This document shows, piece by piece, positions 43,275 to 52,718 of a stretch of DNA of 64,000 bases. The position numbers and the translations under genes were made by a program. The notes below the pieces were generated by a model. That model saw nothing but the letters and a program-made list of their open reading frames with translations, had not been told where the DNA came from and searched no databases. Origin of the DNA: Elusimicrobium sp. An273 (GTDB lineage Bacteria; Elusimicrobiota; Elusimicrobia; Elusimicrobiales; Elusimicrobiaceae); assembly GCF_002159705.1 (NCBI RefSeq), contig NZ_NFJD01000002.1:62001-126000 (forward strand), in the 5' to 3' direction. Numbering within the stretch: position 1 is the stretch's first letter; every line of letters begins with the position of its first letter.

Positions 43275-44162
43275 ATGAAATACGGTATGAATTTTCAGGA
43301 TATGATATCCGCCCTAAACACCTATTGGACTAAACAAGGCTGCGTCCTCGTTCAGCCCTATGACGTTGAAAAAGGCGCCGGCACCTATAACCCGGAAACC
43401 TTTTTCGGCTCTTTGACCACCAAACCCGTCAAGCGCGCCTACGTGGAACCCTGCCGCCGCCCGGCGGACGGCCGCTACGGCGAAAACCCCAACCGCTTGG
43501 GCAAATACTATCAGTATCAAGTCATTATGAAACCCGCCCCGGCCAACATTCAGGAAATCTATTTAAACTCTTTAAAAGCCATCGGCCTAGACCCCAAACA
43601 GCACGACGTCCGCTGGATTGAAGACGACTGGCAGTCCCCCACGTTAGGGGCGTCCGGCGTCGGCTGGGAAATTTGGCTGGACGGAATGGAAATTACCCAA
43701 TTTACCTATTTCCAAAATATGGCGGGCTACGCGCTGCACCCCATTACGGTGGAAATTACCTACGGCTTGGAACGCATTGCCATGTATTGCCAGAAAGTGG
43801 ACAATGTTTTTGACATCCGCTGGAACGACGAAATTACCTACCGCGACGTCCACCACGAAGGCGAGCGGCAGTTTTCGCATTATTATTTTGAAGAATCCAA
43901 CGTAGACCACCTGCGCCGCTATATTCAGGAATGCGAAGAAGAATGCATGGCCTTGTGCAAAAAAGGCCTGTATCTGCCGGCGTATGACAACGCGATGAAA
44001 CTTTCGCACTATTTTAATATGTTGGAAGCGCGCGGGGCGATTTCCGTGTCCGACCGCACCAATAACATCACCAAAATCCGCAACTTGGCCAAAGCCTGCG
44101 CCAAAACCTATGTGGAAAGCGTAGAAAAACAAGAACACCAAAACGAGGAGGCCGCCAAATGA
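43275..44162 (+). CDS. glyQ: Glycyl-tRNA synthetase alpha subunit
   Basis: Catalytic subunit of the alpha2-beta2 bacterial enzyme. 295 residues from 43275. [43 protein letters not shown] and [18 protein letters not shown] are class II landmarks. ATGs at 43263 and 43287 are also possible; 43263 would sit in the -10 hexamer. Its stop overlaps the glyS start (ATGA). Confidence 0.96.
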   Translation: MKYGMNFQDMISALNTYWTKQGCVLVQPYDVEKGAGTYNPETFFGSLTTKPVKRAYVEPCRRPADGRYGENPNRLGKYYQYQVIMKPAPANIQEIYLNSLKAIGLDPKQHDVRWIEDDWQSPTLGASGVGWEIWLDGMEITQFTYFQNMAGYALHPITVEITYGLERIAMYCQKVDNVFDIRWNDEITYRDVHHEGERQFSHYYFEESNVDHLRRYIQECEEECMALCKKGLYLPAYDNAMKLSHYFNMLEARGAISVSDRTNNITKIRNLAKACAKTYVESVEKQEHQNEEAAK

Positions 44163-46237
44163 ATGCTTTGCTGGAAATCGGCGTAGAACACTTGCCCGCC
44201 CGCTTTATGGCGCCTGCCTTAAAGCAACTGGAAACGTTAACCGCCCAACTGTTGGACGAAAAAAGAATTGCTTATAAATCGGTGGAATCTTTCGGCACGT
44301 ACCGCCGCTTAGTCGTGTATATAGAAGACTTGGCCGAAAAATCGGCCGACGTGCAAAAAGAAGTTAAAGGGCCGCCTGCCAAACTGTTAAAAGACGCCAA
44401 CGGCCATTTTACCCCCCAAAGCGCCGGGTTTGCGCAAAAGAACGGCATCGCTCCCGAAAAATTGACCGTCGTGGAAACGGAAAAAGGCCCCTTTATCTAT
44501 GCGGTAGTCAAAATCAAAGGCGAAAAAACGGCCAAACTCCTGCCGGAAATTTTTACCCGCATCGTTACCGGGTTGGAATTTGCCAAAAATATGGTGTGGG
44601 AAGAATCGGGCCTGCGCTACGGCCGCCCGATCCGCTCGCTCATCGGGCTTTACGGCAGCAAGGTGGTCAAATTTACGGTAGCCGGCGTAACCTCCAACCG
44701 CAACACCTATCCGCTTTCTTCCTTCGGCCGCAAGCCGATTAAAGTGGAAAAGGCCGACAAAGCCTATTATGTGGATTTGCTCCGCTCCCAGCCGCAGCCC
44801 ATTTTGGTACTGCCGCAGGAACGCAAAGAAGCGTTGATTAAGACCGTTTCCAACGAAGCCAAGGTGCGCGGCTACCAAGCCGATTTAGACCCGGAATTAA
44901 TTGAAGAAACCGTCTGGTTTACCGAACACCCCGTGGCCGTAGGCGGCGATTTTGAAATTAAATTTTTAACCCTGCCCAAAGAATTGGTTACCACGGTGCT
45001 TAAGAAACAAATCAAAATGTTCCCCGTCCTAAACGACAAGGGCGAACTGCAGCCGTATTTCATCGCCGTGCGCGACGGAATTTCCGTCAACCAAAACGAA
45101 GTGCGCGACGGGTTTAAAAAAGTGATGTCCGCCCGCCTCTCGGACGCGGTGTTCTTCTTTGAAAACGACAAAAAAGACGGACTGGAAACGTTTAAAGAAA
45201 AACTCAAAAACGTGCAATTTCTGGAAGGGCTTGGATCCATGTACGAAAAATCGGCCCGCACCGAGAAATTGGCGGATTGGCTGTGCGATAAGCTGGGCCA
45301 GTCTTCTCTGCGTGATACCGTGGACTATGCGGCCTCGCACGCCTATGCCGATTTGGCCAGCCACGTCGTGTACGAATTCCCCGAATTGCAAGGCTATATG
45401 GGCGGGCAATATGCCGCCTTGGAAGGCCGCCAAGACGCCGCCAAAGCGATGGAAGAATTTTACTATCCGCTCACTTCGTCTTCCCAATTGCCGGAAACCA
45501 AAGACGCCTGCATCGTATCGCTGTCCGGTAAAATTGATACGTTGGTAGGCAACTTTTTAATCGGCCAAATTCCGACGGGAAGCGAAGATCCTTTCGCCCT
45601 GCGCCGCCAAGCCTTTGGCGCGGTGCGCATCCTGCTGGAAGGAAAAATGAATGTGTCGCTTAAAGAATTGGTGGAAAAATCGGCTTCTTTGTATCCGGCC
45701 GGTACGCCGGATAAAGGCTTAAAAGAACTGCCGGGCTTTCTGTATCAGCGTTTGTCCTTGGTATTGGAACAGCGCGGCCATACGCCTGCGGCCTTAAATG
45801 CGGTTATTAATTGGTACGAAATGCCGCTTACGCAAGTAGAGGCGTTGGTGAGCGCGCTGGACACGGTTAAAACGGGCGAAGATTTTGCCCAGCTGTTGGA
45901 ACCGGCCAAACGCGTGTGCAACCTCCTTAAAAAGGCGGACAACGTAACCGAAACGGTGGATGAAAAATTGTTTGAACTGCCGGCGGAAAAAGCGTTGTAC
46001 GACAAAATCCACGAGGTGGACGGCCAACTGGGCTGTGCGGTACACACCGCCTGCACGCAGGAAGAATACCTGCGCATTCTTAAGACCTACGGCGCGTTTA
46101 GAGAGCCTTTGGAAATGTTCTTTAAAGACGTCATGGTCAACGTGCCGGATGCGGCCGTGCGGCAAAACCGCCTGGCGCTGTTGGCGCGGGTGCGCCGTTA
46201 CCTGACGCAGACGGTGGCGGACATTACCAAACTGTAA
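44159..46237 (+). CDS. glyS: Glycyl-tRNA synthetase beta subunit
   Basis: tRNA-binding subunit, 692 residues, normal length. [14 protein letters not shown] at the N-terminus, [33 protein letters not shown], the HD-like region with [27 protein letters not shown] in parts, [21 protein letters not shown], and a C-terminal anticodon-binding domain. GAGGAG precedes the overlapping ATG. Confidence 0.97.
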   Translation: MNALLEIGVEHLPARFMAPALKQLETLTAQLLDEKRIAYKSVESFGTYRRLVVYIEDLAEKSADVQKEVKGPPAKLLKDANGHFTPQSAGFAQKNGIAPEKLTVVETEKGPFIYAVVKIKGEKTAKLLPEIFTRIVTGLEFAKNMVWEESGLRYGRPIRSLIGLYGSKVVKFTVAGVTSNRNTYPLSSFGRKPIKVEKADKAYYVDLLRSQPQPILVLPQERKEALIKTVSNEAKVRGYQADLDPELIEETVWFTEHPVAVGGDFEIKFLTLPKELVTTVLKKQIKMFPVLNDKGELQPYFIAVRDGISVNQNEVRDGFKKVMSARLSDAVFFFENDKKDGLETFKEKLKNVQFLEGLGSMYEKSARTEKLADWLCDKLGQSSLRDTVDYAASHAYADLASHVVYEFPELQGYMGGQYAALEGRQDAAKAMEEFYYPLTSSSQLPETKDACIVSLSGKIDTLVGNFLIGQIPTGSEDPFALRRQAFGAVRILLEGKMNVSLKELVEKSASLYPAGTPDKGLKELPGFLYQRLSLVLEQRGHTPAALNAVINWYEMPLTQVEALVSALDTVKTGEDFAQLLEPAKRVCNLLKKADNVTETVDEKLFELPAEKALYDKIHEVDGQLGCAVHTACTQEEYLRILKTYGAFREPLEMFFKDVMVNVPDAAVRQNRLALLARVRRYLTQTVADITKL

Positions 46238-46251
46238 GTTATTACATCCAT

Positions 46252-46282
46252 AAAAAACCCGGCTGCTTGAGCCGGGTTTTTT
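46252..46282. terminator. Bidirectional terminator
   Basis: AAAAAACCCGGCT/AGCCGGGTTTTTT between convergent glyS and the pilin gene. Confidence 0.9.
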
Positions 46283-46285
46283 ATT

Positions 46286-46777
46286 TTAAAACTCCCAAAC
46301 CGTTTCATCCGTGCTGGAACTTAATTTTTTGCCCCCCAAAGAAGAACAGAGAGATTTTCCTTTGTCATCTCTTCCAATGCAAATTCGTTTATTTAAACGG
46401 GCTTGCGTTCCCCCGTAGCTTGGGCCTACTAATTGAATGACGTAAGAGGTGCATCCTCCGCGAATCGGGCACACATACGGATTTCGAATTCCTTCATCAA
46501 AATTGTAAAAATAGTATTTTCCCGTACATTCCAAACCGTCCACACAGTCCAAGCTGTTTAATCCTATGGACAAATCATCCAAAGTACAGGTGTCGCTCTC
46601 TCCTTTTTCCAGCTCACATACGGCAGCAGCATTTTGAATGGTCTTCAACAAAGAAAGCGCCTCTGCCGCACGGGATTTTTCTACCGCTTTTTCATACTGG
46701 GGCAGCGCCACCGCGGATAAAATGCCAATAATTAATACTACAACCAATAATTCTATCAACGTGAAGCCTTGTTGCAT
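46286..46777 (-). CDS. Type IV pilin-like protein, 163 aa
   Basis: ATG at 46777 follows AAGGAG. Leader MQQ, then the prepilin site G-FTLIELL and helix LVVVLIIGILSAVALPQYE, almost identical to the 21540 pilin over the first 35 residues. The globular part differs entirely and holds eight Cys (e.g. CVDGLEC, CPIRGGC), suggesting a disulfide-stabilised head. Divergent from the RNA gene at 46893. Confidence 0.9.
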   Translation of the reverse strand: MQQGFTLIELLVVVLIIGILSAVALPQYEKAVEKSRAAEALSLLKTIQNAAAVCELEKGESDTCTLDDLSIGLNSLDCVDGLECTGKYYFYNFDEGIRNPYVCPIRGGCTSYVIQLVGPSYGGTQARLNKRICIGRDDKGKSLCSSLGGKKLSSSTDETVWEF

Positions 46778-46858
46778 AGAAATTCTCCTTTTCAAGAACT
46801 ATATATACTATATCAAAAAAATTCTATTAAGCCCTCTCTCCGACGGTAAAATTACCCC

Positions 46859-46886
46859 TTGAAAAGTTTTAAATTCCGCCTATACT
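46859..46886 (+). promoter_or_regulatory. Promoter of the noncoding RNA
   Basis: TTGAAA (46859-46864), 16-nt spacer, TATACT (46881-46886); predicted start near 46893. Confidence 0.65.
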
Positions 46887-46892
46887 ATCCAT

Positions 46893-47368
46893 ACAGGAAG
46901 TAAGTCCGTAGGCCCTGCCGGGGGCTGCTTGGTAAGCGGACAAAAGCGGTGACGTGAGGCAGTGTTGCTGTTGTTGTAAAGGTGCCGAGCCGGAAGAAGT
47001 TGGCCTGTGCGCTAGGGAGAGCCAGGATGGTTGGGTTACGTAACTGTCCGGGAGCTTGGTAAGGCATGGGGCCGGACGTATCTGGCCGCGGACGGGGCAG
47101 GGCGCTAAGTGTTGTTCCGTCTGGAAGTTAGGGCGCCGACGCGGAGACGTAAAGCGGTGTAGTGCGGCAAGAGGGTTACGTCGTACAAAGTCGTGTATAG
47201 CGGGTTTCCGGCGGTTGATGTAATTGCTTCGGCCGAGTGGAAACGAGAAGCGGCATAAGTCCCGGTGTAAGTTGGTTGGGCCTATCCTGAGAGCAGTAGA
47301 TAAAGCAGTGAAGGAGTGAGAATGGAGACGTCAAGATGAACCCCTCGGTTTGAATAACCGGGGGGTTC
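46893..47368 (+). ncRNA. Unassigned large structured RNA, about 475 nt
   Basis: A 630-nt gap between two protein genes holds no plausible CDS but has a promoter, dense perfect helices and a terminator-like end. Helices seen: GTCCG/CGGAC 46904-08/46937-41 enclosing GCCCT/GGGGC; GTCCG/CGGAC 47046-50/47089-93 enclosing GGCCGGA/TCTGGCC; GGCGC/GCGCC 47101-05/47133-37 with TTCC/GGAA inside; GACGTAA/TTACGTC 47146-52/47176-82; GCTTC/GAAGC 47226-30/47247-51; terminal hairpin 47338-47367. I looked for RNase P conserved regions, the tmRNA acceptor end and tag, the SRP GGAAGCAG loop and a 6S bubble and found none. It could be a strongly diverged RNase P RNA or a new RNA class. Confidence 0.7.
47338..47367 (+). 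terminator. 3' hairpin of the noncoding RNA
   Basis: GAACCCC-CGGTT/AACCG-GGGGTTC stem with a TGAA loop; the tail (CCGCTTTATA) is U-poor, so the next hairpin may do the actual termination. Confidence 0.55.
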
Positions 47369-47382
47369 CGCTTTATATCCTT

Positions 47383-47413
47383 AAAAACCCAGTGCCTTGG
47401 CACCGGGTTTTTT
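47383..47413. terminator. Bidirectional terminator
   Basis: AAAAACCCAGTGCC/GGCACCGGGTTTTTT between the RNA gene and the convergent lipoprotein gene. Confidence 0.88.
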
Positions 47414-47421
47414 GTAAGAAA

Positions 47422-47766
47422 TTATTCCAATACGCTGGGCGGCGGCAGGAAGGTGGTTTCGGTAGGCGCGCTCTGGGCGGAAGATTCGCCGGAGTCGTTT
47501 TCGGTTTCCTCATCCTGCAAAGGGGTTAAAATCATTTCTTCGTAGCTTTCGTCCGGCAGGGGCGCAATATCCACTTCCTGCGGAATATAGACTTCCTGCT
47601 GGGCGGGCGTTCTCATTTCCACCCGGCCGGAAGTTTCCGAACGGGAAGACTCGGCCGCAGTGCCCGACGAATAAGCATTGCCGGGGTTCCACCACGCAGG
47701 CGGATTTCCGGCACAGGCGGCCGCCAGCACCGCTACGGCCGCTAAGAAAAATATATTTTTCTTCAT
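47422..47766 (-). CDS. Small lipoprotein of unknown function, 114 aa
   Basis: Lipobox LAAAC with Cys18 after a signal peptide (start MKKNIFFLAAVAVLAA). The mature part is low complexity, rich in Ser, Glu, Pro and Thr, and probably unfolded. Promoter TATAAT is 6 nt before the ATG. Separated by 25 nt from the end of lipA on the same strand. Confidence 0.75.
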   Translation of the reverse strand: MKKNIFFLAAVAVLAAACAGNPPAWWNPGNAYSSGTAAESSRSETSGRVEMRTPAQQEVYIPQEVDIAPLPDESYEEMILTPLQDEETENDSGESSAQSAPTETTFLPPPSVLE

Positions 47767-47772
47767 ACTTGT

Positions 47773-47778
47773 ATTATA
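47773..47778 (-). promoter_or_regulatory. -10 element of the 47422 lipoprotein, leaderless arrangement
   Basis: TTGCTATAATAC, an extended -10, hexamer 6 nt before the ATG. It lies within the 25-nt gap to lipA. Confidence 0.55.
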
Positions 47779-47791
47779 GCAATATCGCTTC

Positions 47792-48685
47792 CTATTTGGA
47801 CACGCCGCCGCTGACCGCCCGTGCGTACAGCGCCCCGGCCCGGTAGCTGCTGCGCACCAAAGGCCCGCTGGCTACTCCTTTAAATCCGATGGACAGGGCA
47901 TATTCTTCCCACGCGCGGTATTCGGCCGGCTCGGGGTAGCGCGCCACCGGATAATGCGCCGCGGACGGCGTCAAATACTGCCCGATGGTCAATAAATCCA
48001 CCCCCGCCGCGCGCAAATCGCGCATCAAGGCCCGAATTTGCCCGTCGCTTTCCCCCAGCCCCACCATAAAGCCGGTTTTGGTAAAAATATGCGGCGCCAG
48101 TTTTTTGGAATTTTCCAACAGCGTAAGCGTCTGTTTATAATCGGCCCCTATGCGCACGGCCGCATATAAGTCGGGCACCGTTTCCACATTGTGCGCCAGC
48201 ACATCCGGGCGGGCCTGCAAAACGGTTTGCAGGGCGGATACATCACCGCGCAAATCCGAAATCAGCGGTTCCACCTTTACCTGCGGCGTAAGCGTTTTAA
48301 TGGCCCTAATCACGCGCGCAAAATGCGCGGCGCCGCCGTCATTCAAATCATCCCGCGTGGGCATGGTTAATACCGCATAGCGGATGCCCCACTCTTTCAC
48401 GGCCTGCGCCACTCGTTCGGGTTCGTTTTCATCGGGCGGCAGCGGGCGCGCTTTGGTCACCGCGCAAAAGCGGCAGCCGCGCGTGCAAATATCGCCCAAC
48501 ACCATAAATGTAGCATCGCCGCAATTAAAGCACTCCCCCCGGTTGGGGCAGCGGGCGGCATGGCAGACGGTATGCAGCAAGTGTTGGTCAATGGACTGCT
48601 GTGCGTGCAAAGCCGCGCTGGAACGCAAGGCCGCTTTGTTGCGGCCCACTAAATCTTTAAGCCACTGGGGCATAGGTGTAGTCAT
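47792..48685 (-). CDS. lipA: Lipoyl synthase
   Basis: Radical SAM enzyme inserting two sulfurs into octanoyl groups on lipoate-dependent enzymes. 297 residues. Auxiliary cluster CX4CX5C at C41, C46, C52 and radical SAM CX3CX2C at C67, C71, C74 (CTRGCRFC), plus the terminal RSSYRAG with the cluster-binding Ser. Implies lipoylated complexes such as glycine cleavage or a 2-oxoacid dehydrogenase. -10 hexamer 7 nt before the ATG. Confidence 0.96.
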   Translation of the reverse strand: MTTPMPQWLKDLVGRNKAALRSSAALHAQQSIDQHLLHTVCHAARCPNRGECFNCGDATFMVLGDICTRGCRFCAVTKARPLPPDENEPERVAQAVKEWGIRYAVLTMPTRDDLNDGGAAHFARVIRAIKTLTPQVKVEPLISDLRGDVSALQTVLQARPDVLAHNVETVPDLYAAVRIGADYKQTLTLLENSKKLAPHIFTKTGFMVGLGESDGQIRALMRDLRAAGVDLLTIGQYLTPSAAHYPVARYPEPAEYRAWEEYALSIGFKGVASGPLVRSSYRAGALYARAVSGGVSK

Positions 48686-48692
48686 GATTAGT

Positions 48693-48698
48693 ATTATA
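48693..48698 (-). promoter_or_regulatory. lipA -10 element, leaderless arrangement
   Basis: TTGCTATAATAC, the same 12 bases as ahead of the neighbouring lipoprotein gene, hexamer 7 nt before the ATG. Confidence 0.55.
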
Positions 48699-48769
48699 GC
48701 AAAAGCGCTTCCGTGGCGACGAGGGCGATATGATATAATAAAAAAGAAATCTTATTCGGAGAAACGGGT

Positions 48770-50872
48770 GTGAAACATTTTTTGGTTTTTATCGCGCTGC
48801 TTGCCGCGTGCGCCTTTCCGGCCGCCGCGAATACGCCTGCCGCCCAAACGGAAGAACAGCGTTTGCAGGAAGCGGGCGACTTGTATTTTGCGTATAAACA
48901 AGACGACGCGCTGGAAGCCTATATCGCCCTTTCCAAAGATACCGGCAACCGCCAGGCGTTTTTAAACGCGGCCTTTATCGCCATGGAGCAGAACAATCCC
49001 AAACAAGCGGTAGACATTATGTCCGCCGCGTACAAGCTTCATCCGCAAGACCGGGAAGTCATCGAAATGGCGGCCGAAGCGTATCTGGCGGACGGACAAT
49101 ATATCACGGCCGAAAAATTCCTTTCCCTCTTGCCCGAAGACCCCCGCCGGGCCGGATTTTTTCATATCAATCTGGCGCGGGCACAAATGGGATTAGGCGA
49201 AAAAAAGCTGGCCAAATATAACCTAAAAATGGCGGCGCGCGCGGGCACGCATCCGGCGCTGGCCAATTACCTGTTGGGCATTTTGTACGAAGAAGAAAAA
49301 GACTATAAAAAAGCGGCGGATGCGTTTCGCAAGGCCACCGTATACGATCACCAATTTATTGAAGCCAAAAAACATTACGCCGCCGCACTGGAAAAATTGG
49401 GCAATTACAATGAATCCTACCGCCAGTACCGAATGATTTATTCCTCGGAAAAGAATCTAAAAGACGTCAACGCCGCTTTGGCCCGCCTTAAACCGCGCCT
49501 GACCCGCCCGGAAAAAGAAATTACCGGCGGAAAAGAAATCATCAAACATACCTTTGTAAAGCCGCTTCTCCCGCCGGAAAACGTAAAAACCAAACAAATT
49601 AAAATAGGCCTGGGTATGCGCTCCAACGGCCGCCCGTCCGCGCGGAATACCGTGCATTTTATTCCCTCGCATGATTTTACCGTTACGGACGCCCAAACCG
49701 GGCGCGTCTTGGCCCGCGGCAAAGCCAAAGAAAGCTGGGTGGCCGTCCTTAAAGACGGCAAGGCCCACCTGTTAACGCCGGCCAACAAAAAGATTTTTTT
49801 CAAAAAATCCGTCATTGTTACCCCCCGCTCCAACACGCAGGGCGAAGGCCACACCATTATTGTGAAAAACGTAATGAGCGGCGCCGGAATGACCTGGGCC
49901 AGCGTGGACGATAAAGAATACCGCGGCCAACTGCAAATTACTCACAACACCACGCTTAACACCCTCATTCCCATTAATATCGTAAATATAGAAGAATACC
50001 TGCAAGGCGTCATCGCTTCCGAAATGCCCACCCAATTTCCGATGGACGCCCTGCGCGCGCAAGCCGTGTTGGCGCGCACCTATGCGCTTAAGCACTTGGG
50101 CAAACACAAATACTACGGCTACGACCTGTGCGACACGCAAAACTGCCAGGTGTACGGGGGCGTTACGTCCGAAAGCGAACGCGGAAACGCGGCGGTGGAA
50201 TCCACCATGGGTGAAATTTTGACCTATGAAAATAAACCCATAGAAAGCGTATTTTCGGCCAATTGCGGCGGGGTAACCCAAAGCGCCAAAGAAGCCGGCT
50301 GGTATGATACGCCGTATTTGCAGCCCGCATCGGATTATAAAGATTTTGATTTTGACCAACTTCAGCCTTACCACTTTAAAGAGCTGCTGCAATATCCGCA
50401 CGACGCCTACAGCCGCTACGACAAAAACGTCAGCTTGGCGGCCTTCCGCTGGACACGCGTCGTGGACGAAGAAGACCTGAGCCAACTGATTAAACGCCAG
50501 AAAAAAGACATCGGCCGCATCACCGCCCTTATTCCGCAGCGCCGGGGCCGCTCGGGCTACGTAAGCCGATTGCTGGTAAAAGGAACCAAAGGCAATTTAA
50601 CGCTGAATAAAGAAAACGTCATTCGCAATAATTTAAGCCTGGGCATGCTGCGAAGCAGTTACTTTATCGTGGAGCCCAATTACCAAGACCGCGAATTAAA
50701 ATTTTTTGTGTTCTACGGCGGAGGCTGGGGCCACGGCGTGGGGTTTGACCAAACCGGCGCCGCCGGACGCGCCGAAGACGGGCAAGGCTATAAAGAAATT
50801 TTGCAGCACTATTTCCCGCTGGCCACGTTTGAGTCCCCCTCGCAAAAAAGCGCCCAACCCGCAAAAAAATAA
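48770..50872 (+). CDS. Secreted TPR plus SpoIID/LytB-domain protein
   Basis: GTG at 48770 with GGAGAAACGG in front. 700 residues: signal peptide (ends AAA, about 20), five to six TPR units (about 30-235), then an amidase-enhancer SpoIID/LytB domain: VNIEEYLQGVIASEMPTQFP, LRAQAVLARTYAL, CQVYGGVTSE, FSANCGGVTQ and GGGWGHGVGFDQTGA. SpoIID of spore formers is a lytic transglycosylase; relatives in non-spore-formers act in wall remodelling. The TPR part suggests binding within an envelope complex. TATAAT lies at 48733-48738. Confidence 0.88.
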   Translation: MKHFLVFIALLAACAFPAAANTPAAQTEEQRLQEAGDLYFAYKQDDALEAYIALSKDTGNRQAFLNAAFIAMEQNNPKQAVDIMSAAYKLHPQDREVIEMAAEAYLADGQYITAEKFLSLLPEDPRRAGFFHINLARAQMGLGEKKLAKYNLKMAARAGTHPALANYLLGILYEEEKDYKKAADAFRKATVYDHQFIEAKKHYAAALEKLGNYNESYRQYRMIYSSEKNLKDVNAALARLKPRLTRPEKEITGGKEIIKHTFVKPLLPPENVKTKQIKIGLGMRSNGRPSARNTVHFIPSHDFTVTDAQTGRVLARGKAKESWVAVLKDGKAHLLTPANKKIFFKKSVIVTPRSNTQGEGHTIIVKNVMSGAGMTWASVDDKEYRGQLQITHNTTLNTLIPINIVNIEEYLQGVIASEMPTQFPMDALRAQAVLARTYALKHLGKHKYYGYDLCDTQNCQVYGGVTSESERGNAAVESTMGEILTYENKPIESVFSANCGGVTQSAKEAGWYDTPYLQPASDYKDFDFDQLQPYHFKELLQYPHDAYSRYDKNVSLAAFRWTRVVDEEDLSQLIKRQKKDIGRITALIPQRRGRSGYVSRLLVKGTKGNLTLNKENVIRNNLSLGMLRSSYFIVEPNYQDRELKFFVFYGGGWGHGVGFDQTGAAGRAEDGQGYKEILQHYFPLATFESPSQKSAQPAKK

Positions 50873-50888
50873 TTTTTATTCCGCCCGT

Positions 50889-50922
50889 AAAAAAACGCCC
50901 CGATGATATATCGGGGCGTTTT
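50889..50922. terminator. Bidirectional terminator
   Basis: AAAAAACGCCCCGAT/ATCGGGGCGTTTT between convergent genes. Confidence 0.9.
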
Positions 50923-50936
50923 GGCAGTTAACAGAT

Positions 50937-52715
50937 TTATTGACCGGCCAATTTTTGCTGTGCCGAAGCTTGGATTTGCTGGATTTGTTTTTGTTTCTCC
51001 GCCTCCGGCAGATCCGACGCCACCACCTCATTTACCTTTTCATACATCTCCCGCAACACAGGGCGGGCTCTTTCCTGCAGGGCGGCTTTTTGCTCGGCCG
51101 AGGCGCCGCGCAAGCCAGGGTCTTTCATAATTTGCGCCAACGAACTGTCCACTTGGCGGTTTAAGCGGGCTTCCTGCATTTGTGGATCGTTTTGAATTTG
51201 TTCCAACTGTTTGTTTACATCCTGGCGCAGCTTCATGGAAGCTTGCTGTTTATCCGTTTTGGACGAATCGGGGTTTTGCCAAATTTTCATATATTCGTCG
51301 TAGTATTTTTGGTATACCGCATCAATGCGGCGGGCGCCGTCCTCGCCGTACACCATGCCGGCCGTTTGCAGTTTTTCCTGGCGTTCCTGGCTAAGGGACT
51401 TGTCAATCGCCGCCAGCTCCTTTTCGCCCGCTTTGTAGCTGCGCGCCAGCGTTTTTCCTTCTTCTTCATCTTTCAGGCGTTGGGCCACTTCCTGCTTTTC
51501 CACTTCATCTTCCGCTTCCATTAAGCCCTTGGTGGATTTGCCGCTTTTGGCAATTAAGTCTTCCAACGCTTTGCGGCGTTCGCTTTGGTTGGCCAGCTGC
51601 TGCTCGTAATACTGTTCCGGCGGCAAGCCTTGGCGGGCCAGCAGCATATCCTTCTCGCGGAATTCGTCAATCTTGGCTCCCGCCTGCGCGGCCAAATCTT
51701 CCCCGTACTGCTTAGAAATTTCCTGCTTTAATAAATTGTCCTTTTCAATGCGTTCCTGTTCAAACTTTTTAAATCCGTTGTCTTCCGACATTTTTTGCAG
51801 TTTCTGCTCGTACTTTTGAGCCACTTGCTGTACTTTTTCGGCAATTTGCTCAGAGGTTTGCCCCGGCGCATTGACGACGGCGGCCATTTCGCTTTGGAAC
51901 GAATCCATTACTTTAGACGCTTCCTGCGCGGCCTCTTGCCCAAACGCCTGCCCCATGCTGTGCACCACCCCCGCCTTTTGGGCGGACACTTGCTCCAGCA
52001 CCGGCGCAAACGGCCCGGCATGGGCCGCTTCCGGCGAGGCATGACGCTGGAGGTATTTTTCTATATTAGCGTCTTTTTTGCTTTTGGGAAGCAACGCCTT
52101 GGCCACGGCGCGGTTAATCCCGCTGGAAAGCCCTTTTAACTGCATTTGCAGCCGTTTTTGCTGTTCTTTGGGAACACTGGCCATAAACGGCGCAAAGGAG
52201 CGTTCCCGCTCGGCCTGCATTTGCTCCTGCACGGACGGGCGATAAACCCCCGCCTGCTGGCCGTCAGCTCCCCCCGTATACGAACCGGAAGAAGAGCCAT
52301 ACCGGCCGTAATCGGCGGCAGAAAGCCCTTTGGGGCGGTAGGAAGAAACTGCGGACGACTGCGCCCCAAAAGAACCGCGCACCCCCTTTTGCGGGCGGGC
52401 ATAAGGTCGGGCGGAAAAAGCGTCCGCCTCGGCATGCCCCGGCCGTCTGATAGACAAATCCGGCCTTCTGGCATACCACTGCACCGCCAGGGCGCGTTTT
52501 TCTTCTTTACTGAGGGATTGCTGCGGATCAATGCCCAAAATTTCTTCAGCCTTTAAGTCTGCAATAACACGGCGCTGCTCCTGCCGGATTTGATTGGCCG
52601 CCCCGGCCGGAGACACCTGCTGATGATAAGCCGAAATACGCAGCCACGCCAATCCAATGGCGAGTAAAGCAATAATTAAAATTCCCAGCTGAAACAGCCG
52701 CTTATTGTTATTCAT
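50937..52715 (-). CDS. Membrane-anchored coiled-coil protein, 592 aa
   Basis: Not recognised. One membrane helix near the N-terminus (about 9-27), a Gly/Ser/Tyr-rich low-complexity linker (about 95-165), then about 400 residues of Gln/Lys/Glu-rich heptad-like sequence. The whole C-terminal part is predicted helical and extracytoplasmic. Follows the 52719 lipoprotein by 3 nt, so the two are cotranscribed and may assemble together. No enzymatic motif. Confidence 0.75.
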   Translation of the reverse strand: MNNNKRLFQLGILIIALLAIGLAWLRISAYHQQVSPAGAANQIRQEQRRVIADLKAEEILGIDPQQSLSKEEKRALAVQWYARRPDLSIRRPGHAEADAFSARPYARPQKGVRGSFGAQSSAVSSYRPKGLSAADYGRYGSSSGSYTGGADGQQAGVYRPSVQEQMQAERERSFAPFMASVPKEQQKRLQMQLKGLSSGINRAVAKALLPKSKKDANIEKYLQRHASPEAAHAGPFAPVLEQVSAQKAGVVHSMGQAFGQEAAQEASKVMDSFQSEMAAVVNAPGQTSEQIAEKVQQVAQKYEQKLQKMSEDNGFKKFEQERIEKDNLLKQEISKQYGEDLAAQAGAKIDEFREKDMLLARQGLPPEQYYEQQLANQSERRKALEDLIAKSGKSTKGLMEAEDEVEKQEVAQRLKDEEEGKTLARSYKAGEKELAAIDKSLSQERQEKLQTAGMVYGEDGARRIDAVYQKYYDEYMKIWQNPDSSKTDKQQASMKLRQDVNKQLEQIQNDPQMQEARLNRQVDSSLAQIMKDPGLRGASAEQKAALQERARPVLREMYEKVNEVVASDLPEAEKQKQIQQIQASAQQKLAGQ

Positions 52716-52718
52716 ATG

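Noticed and set aside
46893-47368. Assignment of the structured RNA as RNase P RNA or tmRNA
   Set aside because: No GAGGAAAGTCC-type P4 strand, no GGTAAGAGC block and no ACAGAA end; no alanine-like acceptor with CCA or tag ORF. Left unassigned, though a diverged RNase P RNA is not excluded.
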